Source of the DNA: SAR202 cluster bacterium Io17-Chloro-G6
GTDB lineage: Bacteria > Chloroflexota > Dehalococcoidia > UBA3495
Length of the DNA: 29,920 nucleotides
Reading direction: 5' to 3'
Assembly (NCBI GenBank): GCA_002816585.1
Contig: MUCT01000046.1
Coordinates: forward strand, 1 to 29,920
Of the stretch, positions 8,903 to 17,251 are shown piece by piece (position 1 is the first letter of the stretch; every line of letters begins with the position of its first letter). The translations under genes were made by a program, and so were the position numbers. The notes under the pieces were generated by a model. It was given only the letters and a program-made list of their open reading frames with translations. It ran no database searches and was not told where the DNA came from.

Positions 8903-9121
8903 ATGATCATTTTTGGTCTGGTATTGATAGCTATCGGTGTAGCGGCCTTGATAGACGTTTCTATCTGGCCGATCATTCTGATCGCGCTCGGCGCGTCAAC
9001 CCTTCTGTCATACGCACTGCGGGGATACCCCGAGACAGCCAGATTGTTCAACTGCTGGCAATGTTGGCCGATTCGATACGATAGGGAACAGAAGGAAACC
9101 AAGGCCTCCCGTTCAGAGTAA
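8903..9121 (+). CDS. Small LiaF/LiaI-like membrane protein
   Basis: A 72-residue protein with two closely spaced hydrophobic segments (about residues 1-17 and 20-38: MIIFGLVLIAIGVAALIDVSIWPIILIALG), the pattern seen in LiaI/LiaF-type and DUF5668-like small membrane proteins. The C-terminal 32 residues are polar with a CWQCW motif and a charged tail. The ATG at 8903 is chosen because GGAG lies 8 bases upstream and the protein starts directly with the hydrophobic hairpin; longer in-frame extensions have no support. A TATAGT near 8862-8867 may be its -10 box. Function unknown; members of this group can act in envelope stress sensing, which is only suggestive here. Confidence 0.65.
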   Translation: MIIFGLVLIAIGVAALIDVSIWPIILIALGASTLLSYALRGYPETARLFNCWQCWPIRYDREQKETKASRSE

Positions 9122-9159
9122 ACAGAGTTGGGATGGTCCGAGCAGGCGAAATATGAAAT

Positions 9160-9184
9160 GCCGCTCCGAAGCAATCGGGGCGGC
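9160..9184. terminator. Shared terminator hairpin between convergent genes
   Basis: Stem 9160-9169 with 9175-9184 (10 pairs, one G-U), loop AGCAA. It sits between the small membrane gene (plus) and the Ogt gene (minus). T-rich sequence follows on both strands, so it can serve both directions. Confidence 0.65.
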
Positions 9185-9192
9185 GTGTTTGG

Positions 9193-9702
9193 TTATTGAA
9201 GTCCGCCCAACTCCATTTGCAACAACCTGGCCTTTACTCCCAGACCGCCGCCGCCGTACCCGCCCAGGCCGCCGTCGCTGGCGATCACCCGATGACATGG
9301 GATGATCAGCGAGAACCGGTTGCGGGCCATTGCCTGCCCGGCAGCCCGCATCGCCAATGGGCTTCCCGCTTCAGCAGCCAACCAGGCATAACTCCTAGTC
9401 TCACCTGGTGGGATGCCCCGGCATGCGTTCCACGCCGCGCCGAAAAATGGCGTCACGTTGGAAAAGTCCAACTGTATTTGGTCCAGAGCCGTGATGTCGC
9501 CGCCGGCATAGCGGTGCAGGCACGACACCACTTGGGTGAAAGCGTTTGGATCGTCTTTAGCGCCATCCAGGTCCGTTCCCAAGTCTTCCAGTGCCTCTTG
9601 GGGCGACGGCTTCAACGACGCACGCTTCAACCCGTTTTTTCCGGCCAGAAGGACCATCCAGCCCATGGATAATTCGACCAAATGGTATTTGTCTCCTTTC
9701 AC
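9193..9702 (-). CDS. ogt: Methylated-DNA-[protein]-cysteine S-methyltransferase
   Basis: Suicide DNA-repair protein that takes the alkyl group from O6-alkylguanine onto its own cysteine. With the GTG start the protein has 169 residues. The acceptor site is IIPCHRVI with Cys136, followed by the GGLGGYGGG loop; the helix-turn-helix segment RAAGQAMARNR carries the DNA-binding arginine region, with NR where NP is usual. FFGAAWNACRGIPPGETRSYAWLA is the typical central stretch. The GTG start overlaps the TGA stop of the upstream transglutaminase gene in a GTGA, with GGAGG 5 bases before it, so translation is coupled. A repair gene closing a MoxR/DUF58/transglutaminase operon is unexpected. Confidence 0.94.
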   Translation of the reverse strand: MKGDKYHLVELSMGWMVLLAGKNGLKRASLKPSPQEALEDLGTDLDGAKDDPNAFTQVVSCLHRYAGGDITALDQIQLDFSNVTPFFGAAWNACRGIPPGETRSYAWLAAEAGSPLAMRAAGQAMARNRFSLIIPCHRVIASDGGLGGYGGGGLGVKARLLQMELGGLQ

Positions 9703-12224
9703 CGCACCCTCCTTCTGATCACGGCCCACAGCATGGGCAGCCGCAGTGTACGCCATGCCTCGGCCAAACTACGCTGTTCGCCGTCGGTTGGCGTCTTGTT
9801 GCCGTACCGGCTGCGCACGTAGGATGTCACAATGATCGAGACCGGCGCCTCCTGAGCTGGAAATACCTGTTGAAGCTGAGATCCAAACTGATAAGGCGTT
9901 TGGAAGTCTGCTGGGCCTGCCGAGGCAAGGAATGCCAAGGTCGACATGCGCTGGAAGGCCACACCTGGGCTGCTGGGCGCCGCCAAGAATCTTCTCCAGA
10001 ACCAGCGACCGGTCCAGAAGGCTGCAGCCAATGCCCCCAATACGCCGATCACCCAGGGCAACAATGCAATGAGTGGGTTCCCTCCGCCGCTGTCGCCGCC
10101 ACTTTGGCCCAGCGGCTGCAGCAGTTCTTCTCCCTCGCAGCCTACGAATTCGTCGAATTCGTCCAGGCAGCCTTCGCTGGAAGGACGTATATCCGTCAGG
10201 CCTCCAGCCAGCGCTTCCTCGTCCAGATCGCCCGGTTGATAGATATCTGGCAACGCCTCCCCGGGTGTCGGCTCGAAGGGAATCCAGCCAAATCCGGGAA
10301 AATAGACCTCGACCCAGGCATGGCTGTGGCTGTCGGTCACCGAATAAAGTTCCTCTTCGCCGACTTGATCTCCGGTGGTGTATCCCACAGCCAACCTGGC
10401 GGGGACGTCCAATGAACGCAACATGACAGACATCGTGGATGCGAAGTACTCGCTATAGCCCTGGCCAAGGGTGAAAAGGAAATGGTCTACACCATCGCCG
10501 TCGAAGGGCGGAGGTTTTACACTGAGGTTATAAGCAAAATTCGTCTGCAGGTACACCTCGATGGCTTTGGCTTGGTCGTAAGGCGCCGCTTTTCCGGCGG
10601 TTACATTGACGGCTAGGTCCCGTACCCGCTGCGGTAGACTCGAGGGCAACTGTAGGTATCGCTCCATCACCCAAGCCGGATATTCCGAGTCATCCAGTCT
10701 CAGTTGGACCGGAGTAGCCAGTGAGACGGCCGACGTCACCTGATACGGCTCTCCAACCTTGAACTTGCCGCCAGGATTGCCAACGGACAAAACCTCGGGT
10801 ATGGGCGGCAGGGATTCCATGATCTGTACCTGAAGCACTCTGCCGCCTTCCCGTTCTACTTCATCAAGCCGGAATTGGAGCGGTAAGGAATCGGACAAGT
10901 CTTGATCGCTTACGGTGACACCGCCGTTATCAACCGTGTGAACAAGCGCTTCGCCCGTGTCCCGAAGATAACTGGGAAGGACCTTGCCCTGCTGCAACCC
11001 CGCCACGTCGATGGTAAATAGCGGTTGGGCTTGGGTTTCGATGACGACGTCCCGGTCCACGTCCAGCACTTGGTCTCCGGAGAAGAGCTGCTTGGATGCG
11101 TAGAGCGGGGTCACACTGTAGGTGACGGCGGTCCGCAAGAGGTCGGGGGTACCCGAGGAAAATTCGGGGATGTACCCTAGCGGCTTATTGACCGTGTTTT
11201 CCGAGAACCAGCCCTTGCCGTTATAGGTGCCGTAGGTCCGAGCCTTCCAATACAATTCCGCCGGTGAATCCACCCATAGCACCTGGGTGGTGGTCGGGTT
11301 GATGCTCCCCTGCAGGGCCATCACATCGTCCCAGATCCGGAAGCCCAGTGGCCGGCGCGCCGGTAGGCCGGCAAACAGCCGGTTGAAATCTCCTTCCATC
11401 GCCTGCAGGGGATTTCTCATAGTTTCGTAAGCGCCGTTGACCGTGCCTGATTTGGGAGCCATGGGAAGCAAGAACGCCACCACGATCACCACAATCGTTA
11501 TCCACAAACTATCCGATAGTGTGAGCCCGGAAAGGTGCTGGTCCACTCTGACGCCGCGCTGCTCCCATTCGTTTTTGCGCCTTATCGACTGGACCCGAGC
11601 CACCAGCAGCAAAGCCGTGAACAGGTAGAAACCAAGGTGGAATGCGGCGTTGGGCGGGAGAAAGGTGAGGTTGGACAACAACCCGATCCCTCCAAGGACG
11701 AAAACCCCCCAGAAATTGCTGTAGCGCAAGAATAACCACGAACCCAGAAAGCCGGTCAACCAGGTCGCGGTCATCAGCCCAAATGAAAAGGGAAGCCGGT
11801 CAATGTTTATCGACCCCGTGCGCGCGGCATCTAGCCACAGGTCCAGACGTTGCAAAACCTGGCCGGATCCGCCGACGCTGACACCCTCGATGTCAAAGGA
11901 AGAAAGCTGCCACAAGATGACGGCAAAGCCCACCGCTAAGCCAACGGGCAGGAGGGCGACCGACCAGATGGGGATCCGGTACAAGAACAATCCGGTCAAC
12001 ATCGCTAGGAAGAGCAAGAAGATAAGATTGGGGGAGGGCGCCCAATTGGCCTGCTCCACCGACAATACCACTACAACCAGATTGAGCACCAATAAAAAGG
12101 CGGCAATCCAGCCTTCATTCGGCCGCAGGAACCGCTCCAACCAAAGGATACCGTTGCCGACGGCTTCGGTGCTGCTCATACCTTCGCTTACGCTCTCGCG
12201 GCTGGCCATCGCTTCAGTGGTCAT
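9699..12224 (-). CDS. TgpA-like membrane transglutaminase-fold protein, altered triad
   Basis: An 841-residue protein with the layout of the TgpA family: an N-terminal block of about six membrane helices (DUF3488-like), a large extracytoplasmic part with a transglutaminase-like core, then a single helix (about 727-750) and a C-terminal cytoplasmic segment. The core reads GYSEYFASTMSVMLRSLDVPARLAVGY, SHAWVEVYFPGFGW and FEPTPGE. The nucleophile position, Cys in active transglutaminases, is Ser591 (codon AGC); His635 is kept; the usual Asp is Glu651. The protein may thus be a hydrolase with a Ser nucleophile or a non-catalytic binding domain. The ATG overlaps the stop of the DUF58 gene (ATGA), and its own stop overlaps the ogt start. 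MoxR-DUF58-TgpA is a well-known set thought to act on envelope or surface proteins. Confidence 0.9.
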   Translation of the reverse strand: MTTEAMASRESVSEGMSSTEAVGNGILWLERFLRPNEGWIAAFLLVLNLVVVVLSVEQANWAPSPNLIFLLFLAMLTGLFLYRIPIWSVALLPVGLAVGFAVILWQLSSFDIEGVSVGGSGQVLQRLDLWLDAARTGSINIDRLPFSFGLMTATWLTGFLGSWLFLRYSNFWGVFVLGGIGLLSNLTFLPPNAAFHLGFYLFTALLLVARVQSIRRKNEWEQRGVRVDQHLSGLTLSDSLWITIVVIVVAFLLPMAPKSGTVNGAYETMRNPLQAMEGDFNRLFAGLPARRPLGFRIWDDVMALQGSINPTTTQVLWVDSPAELYWKARTYGTYNGKGWFSENTVNKPLGYIPEFSSGTPDLLRTAVTYSVTPLYASKQLFSGDQVLDVDRDVVIETQAQPLFTIDVAGLQQGKVLPSYLRDTGEALVHTVDNGGVTVSDQDLSDSLPLQFRLDEVEREGGRVLQVQIMESLPPIPEVLSVGNPGGKFKVGEPYQVTSAVSLATPVQLRLDDSEYPAWVMERYLQLPSSLPQRVRDLAVNVTAGKAAPYDQAKAIEVYLQTNFAYNLSVKPPPFDGDGVDHFLFTLGQGYSEYFASTMSVMLRSLDVPARLAVGYTTGDQVGEEELYSVTDSHSHAWVEVYFPGFGWIPFEPTPGEALPDIYQPGDLDEEALAGGLTDIRPSSEGCLDEFDEFVGCEGEELLQPLGQSGGDSGGGNPLIALLPWVIGVLGALAAAFWTGRWFWRRFLAAPSSPGVAFQRMSTLAFLASAGPADFQTPYQFGSQLQQVFPAQEAPVSIIVTSYVRSRYGNKTPTDGEQRSLAEAWRTLRLPMLWAVIRRRVR

Positions 12225-13471
12225 GCAGGCCCACCAGACACGCCCGGGGTCCAGCTACGGGGCACTTCCCGGACCGGTACTTGGAGAACGCTGTTCAGAG
12301 TGTCGCCACGCCGCACTACGTAGACGGGGATCTGGTTTGCGCTCAGAACCTCCAACGGACCGTCCATGTTCTGCGTTGAGCCGAAACTGGAACGGTCAAC
12401 CAGGACCACCGCTATCTCCACACCCTGGTGGCGCAGGTCATTTAGCGCTGCGGCCCATTCTGTGCTCACGGATGAAGTCACCACCGTCAAAGCGTTGTAT
12501 TGGTTCAGGTTGGAGCGAAAACCGTAGAGGAACTCTTGAAGTGGCCGCCGGCCCTGGGCCCGTACTTCGGAGAGTGCCTCCATCAGCCGTCCTCGCTGCT
12601 CTGGGCTGCTGTCCGGCCGGTAGATGTGGTCTTGGTCGCCATTAGCCGCCATTCCCACCGGCTTAGTCTGGTCCATGAGGCGGTCGATGATGGAAGCGGC
12701 CACTGTCACCGACAATTCCTCGGTGTTGTTCACATCGTCCAGGTCTACCCCAAAATGGGAATCTTGGTGCATGTCCAGCAGCACCCAAGACTCAGCCGAC
12801 AGACCCATGTCAAATTCCTTGACCATCAACTGATTCATCCGGGCTGTGTATGGCCAATGTATGCGGCGCATGCTGTCGCCCTCGACGTAGGTGCGGAGCG
12901 AGGCCACGTCGGTGGTGATCTGCTCCCAGTGGCGGGTGGACCGGCTGTCACTTGGCAGGCCGGCGAACCGGGAGTCCAAGTCGGGCAGGGGCTCTACAGC
13001 GGGTAGAACGATGAAAGGGTTGGGGTCCACAAACTCCCGGCGCAGTCGGAAAAGACCAAAGGGGTCTTGGCTCACCACGTGGACCTGCCCCGACCGGTAA
13101 ACCCCCCTTTTAGCCAGATAGGTCTCAACGCGCCAGACCCGCACCTGTTCACGGACCAACGCCAGTCCCCGGCCGCCGGTGTTGGCGGACGGACCAGTGG
13201 CTTCCACGACCTCCAGCCAGGACTTGGGCATGATCGTGCGGTTGGTGATTGACACCCGCCCCACCAGATAGCCCCCCACCCGCCCTCTGTTGGCGTCTCT
13301 GGTCACGCTCAGGTCGATGCCGCGCAGATTAAGCCAGGCCCACGTGAACCCGATGCCGATAAGTAGAAGTAGAACATAAAGAAATCTGAAGAAAAAATCG
13401 AAACCGGTGCCCAGAGCGTAGAAGGCCACCACCGCCAGCAAGGCCAGCATGCCAACGGTCCGTCTATTCAT
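12221..13471 (-). CDS. DUF58 family protein
   Basis: A 416-residue protein that starts with two membrane helices (about 7-23 and 29-47), then a beta-rich region, then the conserved DUF58 signature SLRTYVEGDSMRRIHWPYTAR...LMVKEF in the middle. The C-terminal half resembles a von Willebrand A fold; the metal-site position reads DMHQDS, a degenerate DxSxS. DUF58 proteins regularly sit between MoxR ATPases and TgpA-type proteins, where the ATPase probably works on them as a metal-dependent chaperone. That order is kept here: MoxR upstream, transglutaminase-like gene downstream with a 4-base overlap. The exact function is not known. Confidence 0.92.
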   Translation of the reverse strand: MNRRTVGMLALLAVVAFYALGTGFDFFFRFLYVLLLLIGIGFTWAWLNLRGIDLSVTRDANRGRVGGYLVGRVSITNRTIMPKSWLEVVEATGPSANTGGRGLALVREQVRVWRVETYLAKRGVYRSGQVHVVSQDPFGLFRLRREFVDPNPFIVLPAVEPLPDLDSRFAGLPSDSRSTRHWEQITTDVASLRTYVEGDSMRRIHWPYTARMNQLMVKEFDMGLSAESWVLLDMHQDSHFGVDLDDVNNTEELSVTVAASIIDRLMDQTKPVGMAANGDQDHIYRPDSSPEQRGRLMEALSEVRAQGRRPLQEFLYGFRSNLNQYNALTVVTSSVSTEWAAALNDLRHQGVEIAVVLVDRSSFGSTQNMDGPLEVLSANQIPVYVVRRGDTLNSVLQVPVREVPRSWTPGVSGGPA

Positions 13472-13632
13472 GTCCTACCCCTGCACATTTGTTGGGCGTC
13501 GTGATGCATCTGGCGGTGGAATTATTTTGGCCGGGAATCAATTTAGCGCCATCCAAGAGTTGCACCATTGGCTGCACCAACGAGAGAAGCTACTTCCCAC
13601 TATCAGGGAATTGGGCCATGAGAGGAGACTAG

Positions 13633-14586
13633 TCAGCGGCTTGATCCGGGGACAGGCACCAACTCGAGAAGTCCATCAATGACCTGACGAGTCTGCAGGC
13701 CCCGCATACGGGCGGAAGGGGCGAGAATCATCCGGTGGGCCAAGACCCCATAGGCCAGGTCCTTAACGTCGTCCGGAATCACATAGTCCCGGTCTTGTAT
13801 CAGAGCCATGGCGCGAACAGCCCGGAACATGCCCAGTGACGCCCGGGGCGAAGCTCCTAAAAAAACATCCTCGTGAGTTCGAGTTGCCTCGATCAAACCA
13901 ACGATATACTCACGCACGGCGCTGTCCACGTACACGTTTTTGGCAGCATTCTGCAGGCCGACGACATCTTCGGCGGTGGCGACCGCGTTCAGGTGTTCGA
14001 TGGGATGGATCTGCTCCTGCTGTTCAATGACCGCCAACTCTTCAGAGAAGCTGGGATAACCCAAACCTATGCGCAGCAAGAAGCGGTCGAGTTGGGCCTC
14101 GGGGAGAGGAAAAGTTCCCTCGTATTCGATGGGGTTCTGGGTCGCCATCACCACGAATGGTCTTTCCAGAGGGCGGGTCACGCCGTCGACCGAGACCTGC
14201 AATTCCTCCATTGCCTCCAGCAACGCAGATTGGGTTTTCGGAGTGGCGCGGTTGATCTCATCGGCCAAAACCACCTGGGACATCACCGGTCCCGGCCGGA
14301 ATTGGAAATCTCCGGTGCTCTGGTTGTAGATAGACACGCCCACGATGTCGCTGGGCAAGAGGTCGGGGGTGAACTGGATACGTTTGAACGAGCAACCGAT
14401 GGAAACTGAGATGCTCTTAGCCAGCATGGTCTTTCCCACACCGGGCACGTCCTCAATCAGCAGATGGCCCTGGGCGATCACGGCGGCCAACGCATGCTCG
14501 ATCACTGGTTGTTTACCAACGATTACTTTAGAGACGTTTTCTACAATTTCCCTGGCGACCTTAGCGGGAGATAGGGTCTCGTTCAC
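13633..14586 (-). CDS. MoxR family AAA+ ATPase
   Basis: A 317-residue AAA+ ATPase. Walker A is DVPGVGKT (46-53), Walker B VVLADE (105-110), sensor 1 ATQNP (148-152), and [16 protein letters not shown] is the usual MoxR stretch; the lid domain with [18 protein letters not shown] follows. MoxR proteins act as chaperone-like ATPases on von Willebrand A or DUF58 partners. The gene uses a GTG start with GGAG about 6 bases upstream. It leads the set MoxR, DUF58, TgpA-like, Ogt. The 161-base gap to the DUF58 gene is larger than the other junctions and holds no gene. Confidence 0.95.
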   Translation of the reverse strand: MNETLSPAKVAREIVENVSKVIVGKQPVIEHALAAVIAQGHLLIEDVPGVGKTMLAKSISVSIGCSFKRIQFTPDLLPSDIVGVSIYNQSTGDFQFRPGPVMSQVVLADEINRATPKTQSALLEAMEELQVSVDGVTRPLERPFVVMATQNPIEYEGTFPLPEAQLDRFLLRIGLGYPSFSEELAVIEQQEQIHPIEHLNAVATAEDVVGLQNAAKNVYVDSAVREYIVGLIEATRTHEDVFLGASPRASLGMFRAVRAMALIQDRDYVIPDDVKDLAYGVLAHRMILAPSARMRGLQTRQVIDGLLELVPVPGSSR

Positions 14587-14888
14587 TTACTGCTCCAGTG
14601 GTTAGCTGCAGGCTGAACCTGTAGCTGTAACTCAGAGTGTATCACAGCAAAAGGAACTTCGGTCCGGAGGCTGAAATGGGCGCTCTGGAGAGACCGCCCT
14701 ATCGGTTAGGTGCAGCCGTAATGTATGGTTATCGGTATACGAAACGCTATGAGCTCCAGTTATTTTCTAGAGTAAATCCGTATCTCGATTATTCCCGTAA
14801 TTAATAGCGACAAAGATACTGAAAGGGTCGCGGTTTCCAAGCCCTCCCAGCGGGCGTAAGCCCCGCGAACTTGGACCAATAAGGCAGA
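14587..14888. other. Divergent promoter region with structured leader
   Basis: This 302-base gap separates the MoxR operon (minus) from the redoxin lipoprotein operon (plus), so it must hold both promoters; I see no clear pair of boxes. Just before the plus-strand ATG is a two-part hairpin: outer CCAAG/CTTGG (14837-14841, 14870-14874) enclosing GCGGGC, a GTAA tetraloop (14856-14859) and GCCCCGC. It may influence translation of the lipoprotein gene. Confidence 0.4.
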
Positions 14889-16154
14889 ATGTTAACGACG
14901 TTTACCAGAGCGCGGCCGGCCTTGCTCCGTAAAAGATTACCGGTCATAGCCACGGCGATACTTGGTTTGGTCTTCTTAGCTGTTGCTTGCGGAAGCTCGG
15001 CTACAGTGGCGCCAACTGAGACGCCTGGCACGCTAGAACAACCGTCCGAAACCACCGCCGCGGTTGCCACGAAATCGTCCACCGCGAATGCCAACCGGAA
15101 AGTGGGCGGCACCGTTGGCGACCTTGCCCCTGAGTTCGGCGGCATCGACGCCTGGATCAACGGCGAACCACTGACCATGGAAGAGCTCCGCGGCAGGGTT
15201 GTGTTGATCGATTTTTGGACCTACACCTGCATCAATTGCATTCGCACCTTTCCATTTCTCAAGCAGTGGCACGCCAGGTACGCGGACGACGGGCTGGTGA
15301 TCGTGGGTGTCCATACCCCCGAATTCGAATTTGAGAAGATCTACGAAAACGTTGTCGAGGCCACCCAGAATGAAGCTCTCGTCTGGACCATGGCTCAAGA
15401 CAACGACTATGTAACTTGGCGCAGTTATTCCAACCGTTTCTGGCCCGCCAAATACCTCATCGACAAGGACGGCGTGGTCCGCTATACCCATTTCGGCGAA
15501 GGTGGTTACGCCGAGACCGAAGATGTGATCCGTGAACTTCTGGCCGAAGCCAACCCTGCTTTCCTGGACGAAAACCTGTCGTTGCCCGAGGACCAAAGGC
15601 TGGACCCTGGCTTCCTGACGACCCGGAACGCTGAAATCACCCGGGAGCTTTACGGCGGCTACGAAAGGGGAGAAGGAGACCTGCTCTACGGCCGGGGCGG
15701 CTACGTCCGCCAGATGGAGTACTACGAGAACAAAAACCAGGTGGTCGATTTCTCCATCTCAAGTGATTTGGAACCACACAAAATCTACTTCCAAGGGCCC
15801 TGGCGTGTGGGACCGGAAAGTTCGACCCACGGCAGGGCGACTGAATCCTTGGAAGATTATCTGTCTATAGTCTATTCGGCCACCTCGGTGAACGCGGTGT
15901 TGACCTCGGATTCCGGCGAACCCTACAAGGTCCGAATCACGGTCGACGATAAATATCTGACCGAAGAGAACAAGGGCAGCGACATCATAATCGGCGATGA
16001 CGGTGAGAGCTACCTATGGGTCACGTCGCCGACCATTTATAATGTGATCAAGAATCCTTCATATATCCACAGGGAGACCCTCAAGATGTCCTCAAACTCC
16101 CCTGATTTCGGACTGTTCGCCTTCACCTTCGGCGTCTACGCCACGGGACCTTAG
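14889..16154 (+). CDS. Redoxin-fold lipoprotein, DipZ/TlpA-like (copy 1)
   Basis: A 421-residue exported lipoprotein. A signal peptide ends in the lipobox LAVAC with Cys34, so it is membrane-anchored outside the cytoplasm. After a Ser/Thr/Ala-rich spacer comes a thioredoxin-like domain (about 75-230) with the redox pair Cys114-Ile-Asn-Cys117 in FWTYTCINCIRT, and RFWPAKYLIDKDGVVRYTHFGEG, a stretch typical of the redox domain of DipZ-type proteins. A C-terminal beta-rich domain (about 285-421) resembles the extra domain found after the redoxin part in DipZ proteins. It probably reduces or isomerises disulfides in envelope proteins. The next gene is a close paralogue starting in the stop codon of this one. 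Confidence 0.88.
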   Translation: MLTTFTRARPALLRKRLPVIATAILGLVFLAVACGSSATVAPTETPGTLEQPSETTAAVATKSSTANANRKVGGTVGDLAPEFGGIDAWINGEPLTMEELRGRVVLIDFWTYTCINCIRTFPFLKQWHARYADDGLVIVGVHTPEFEFEKIYENVVEATQNEALVWTMAQDNDYVTWRSYSNRFWPAKYLIDKDGVVRYTHFGEGGYAETEDVIRELLAEANPAFLDENLSLPEDQRLDPGFLTTRNAEITRELYGGYERGEGDLLYGRGGYVRQMEYYENKNQVVDFSISSDLEPHKIYFQGPWRVGPESSTHGRATESLEDYLSIVYSATSVNAVLTSDSGEPYKVRITVDDKYLTEENKGSDIIIGDDGESYLWVTSPTIYNVIKNPSYIHRETLKMSSNSPDFGLFAFTFGVYATGP

Positions 16155-17251
16155 TGAGAAGAGGATTGGCATCTCCGGCCAAGCTGGCGCTGGCCGCTCT
16201 GGCAGTCATCATGATCTCCACCGCATGCACCAGTTTCCGGGCGCCTGAGATTATTGGTATCAGGGCCTGGATCAACAGTGAGCCCCTGACCATTCGAGAG
16301 CTTCGCGGCAAGGTGGTGTTGGTCGATTTCTGGACCTACACTTGCGTGAATTGCATCAGAACGATTCCGTATCTGAAAGAATGGCACGCAAAATACGCTG
16401 AGGATGGCCTGGTGATCATCGGCGTCCACTCTCCGGAATTCGAATTTGAAAAAGACTATTCCAACGTCCTCCAGGCAACCAAAGACCACGGCATCACATG
16501 GCCGGTGGCCCAGGACAATGATTTCGAGACTTGGAGCAATTACTCCAACCGGTTTTGGCCTGCCAAATACTTGATCGACAAAGACGGAGTGGTCCGCTAT
16601 ACCCACTTCGGAGAAGGGGCCTACGACGAGACAGAGAGGCAGATCCGCAGGATGCTTGTTGACTCAGGCGCCAGTTTGCTGGACAGTCCCTTCACTCCCT
16701 CCGGAGATCAACCCGTGGACCAGGCCTATATCGAGTCGCGAGGAGGAAGCGTGACCCGCGAGTTGTACGCCGGATACGTGCTGGCGGAGCTGGGACAATA
16801 CGTCCGCCAAGACGATTTTTTTAAGAACACCGGCTCGGTCGTGCAGCTTGAGTCTCCAGATGAGCTCAAGTTCGGTGCCATTTACTTCGATGGCACGTGG
16901 TTGGTCGGTCCGGAGCACACGCGCCATGGAAGGGTGACCACCGGATACGACGACGTCCTCTCGCTGGTCTATTCGGCCCGGAGCGTGAACGCGGTGTTGA
17001 CCTCCAAATCCGGTCAGCCCTACACCGTACAAATTAAATTGGACGGGCAATTCTTAACCGACGAGAACAAGGGCCAAGACATCATAATTGACACTGATGG
17101 AGTGAGCTTTTTGGCCGTGGACGAGCCCAGGATGTACAACGTGGTGGAAGCTCCGGCCTACTCCAAGGACAACGTCCTGACCATGAGTTCCAATTCAGAT
17201 GATTTCGGTATATTCGCTTTCACATTCGGCGTTTACCAAACAGGACCATGA
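16154..17251 (+). CDS. Redoxin-fold lipoprotein, DipZ/TlpA-like (copy 2)
   Basis: A 365-residue paralogue of the preceding gene with the same layout but without the long spacer after the lipobox. The signal peptide ends in ISTAC with Cys25; the redox pair is Cys64-Val-Asn-Cys67 in FWTYTCVNCIRT. Both domains align along nearly their whole length with copy 1 (for example SNRFWPAKYLIDKDGVVRYT and NSxDFGxFAFTFGVYxTGP). The GTG start shares its G with the TAG stop of copy 1, so translation is coupled. A tandem duplication followed by divergence is the simplest origin. The two may act on different partners or as donor and acceptor in a thiol relay. Confidence 0.87.
   Translation: MRRGLASPAKLALAALAVIMISTACTSFRAPEIIGIRAWINSEPLTIRELRGKVVLVDFWTYTCVNCIRTIPYLKEWHAKYAEDGLVIIGVHSPEFEFEKDYSNVLQATKDHGITWPVAQDNDFETWSNYSNRFWPAKYLIDKDGVVRYTHFGEGAYDETERQIRRMLVDSGASLLDSPFTPSGDQPVDQAYIESRGGSVTRELYAGYVLAELGQYVRQDDFFKNTGSVVQLESPDELKFGAIYFDGTWLVGPEHTRHGRVTTGYDDVLSLVYSARSVNAVLTSKSGQPYTVQIKLDGQFLTDENKGQDIIIDTDGVSFLAVDEPRMYNVVEAPAYSKDNVLTMSSNSDDFGIFAFTFGVYQTGP

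Noticed and set aside
9591..12645. Plus-strand open frames of 274 and 280 codons (9591-10415, 11803-12645)
   Set aside because: They lie opposite the TgpA-like and DUF58 genes, have no ribosome sites and no recognisable domains.
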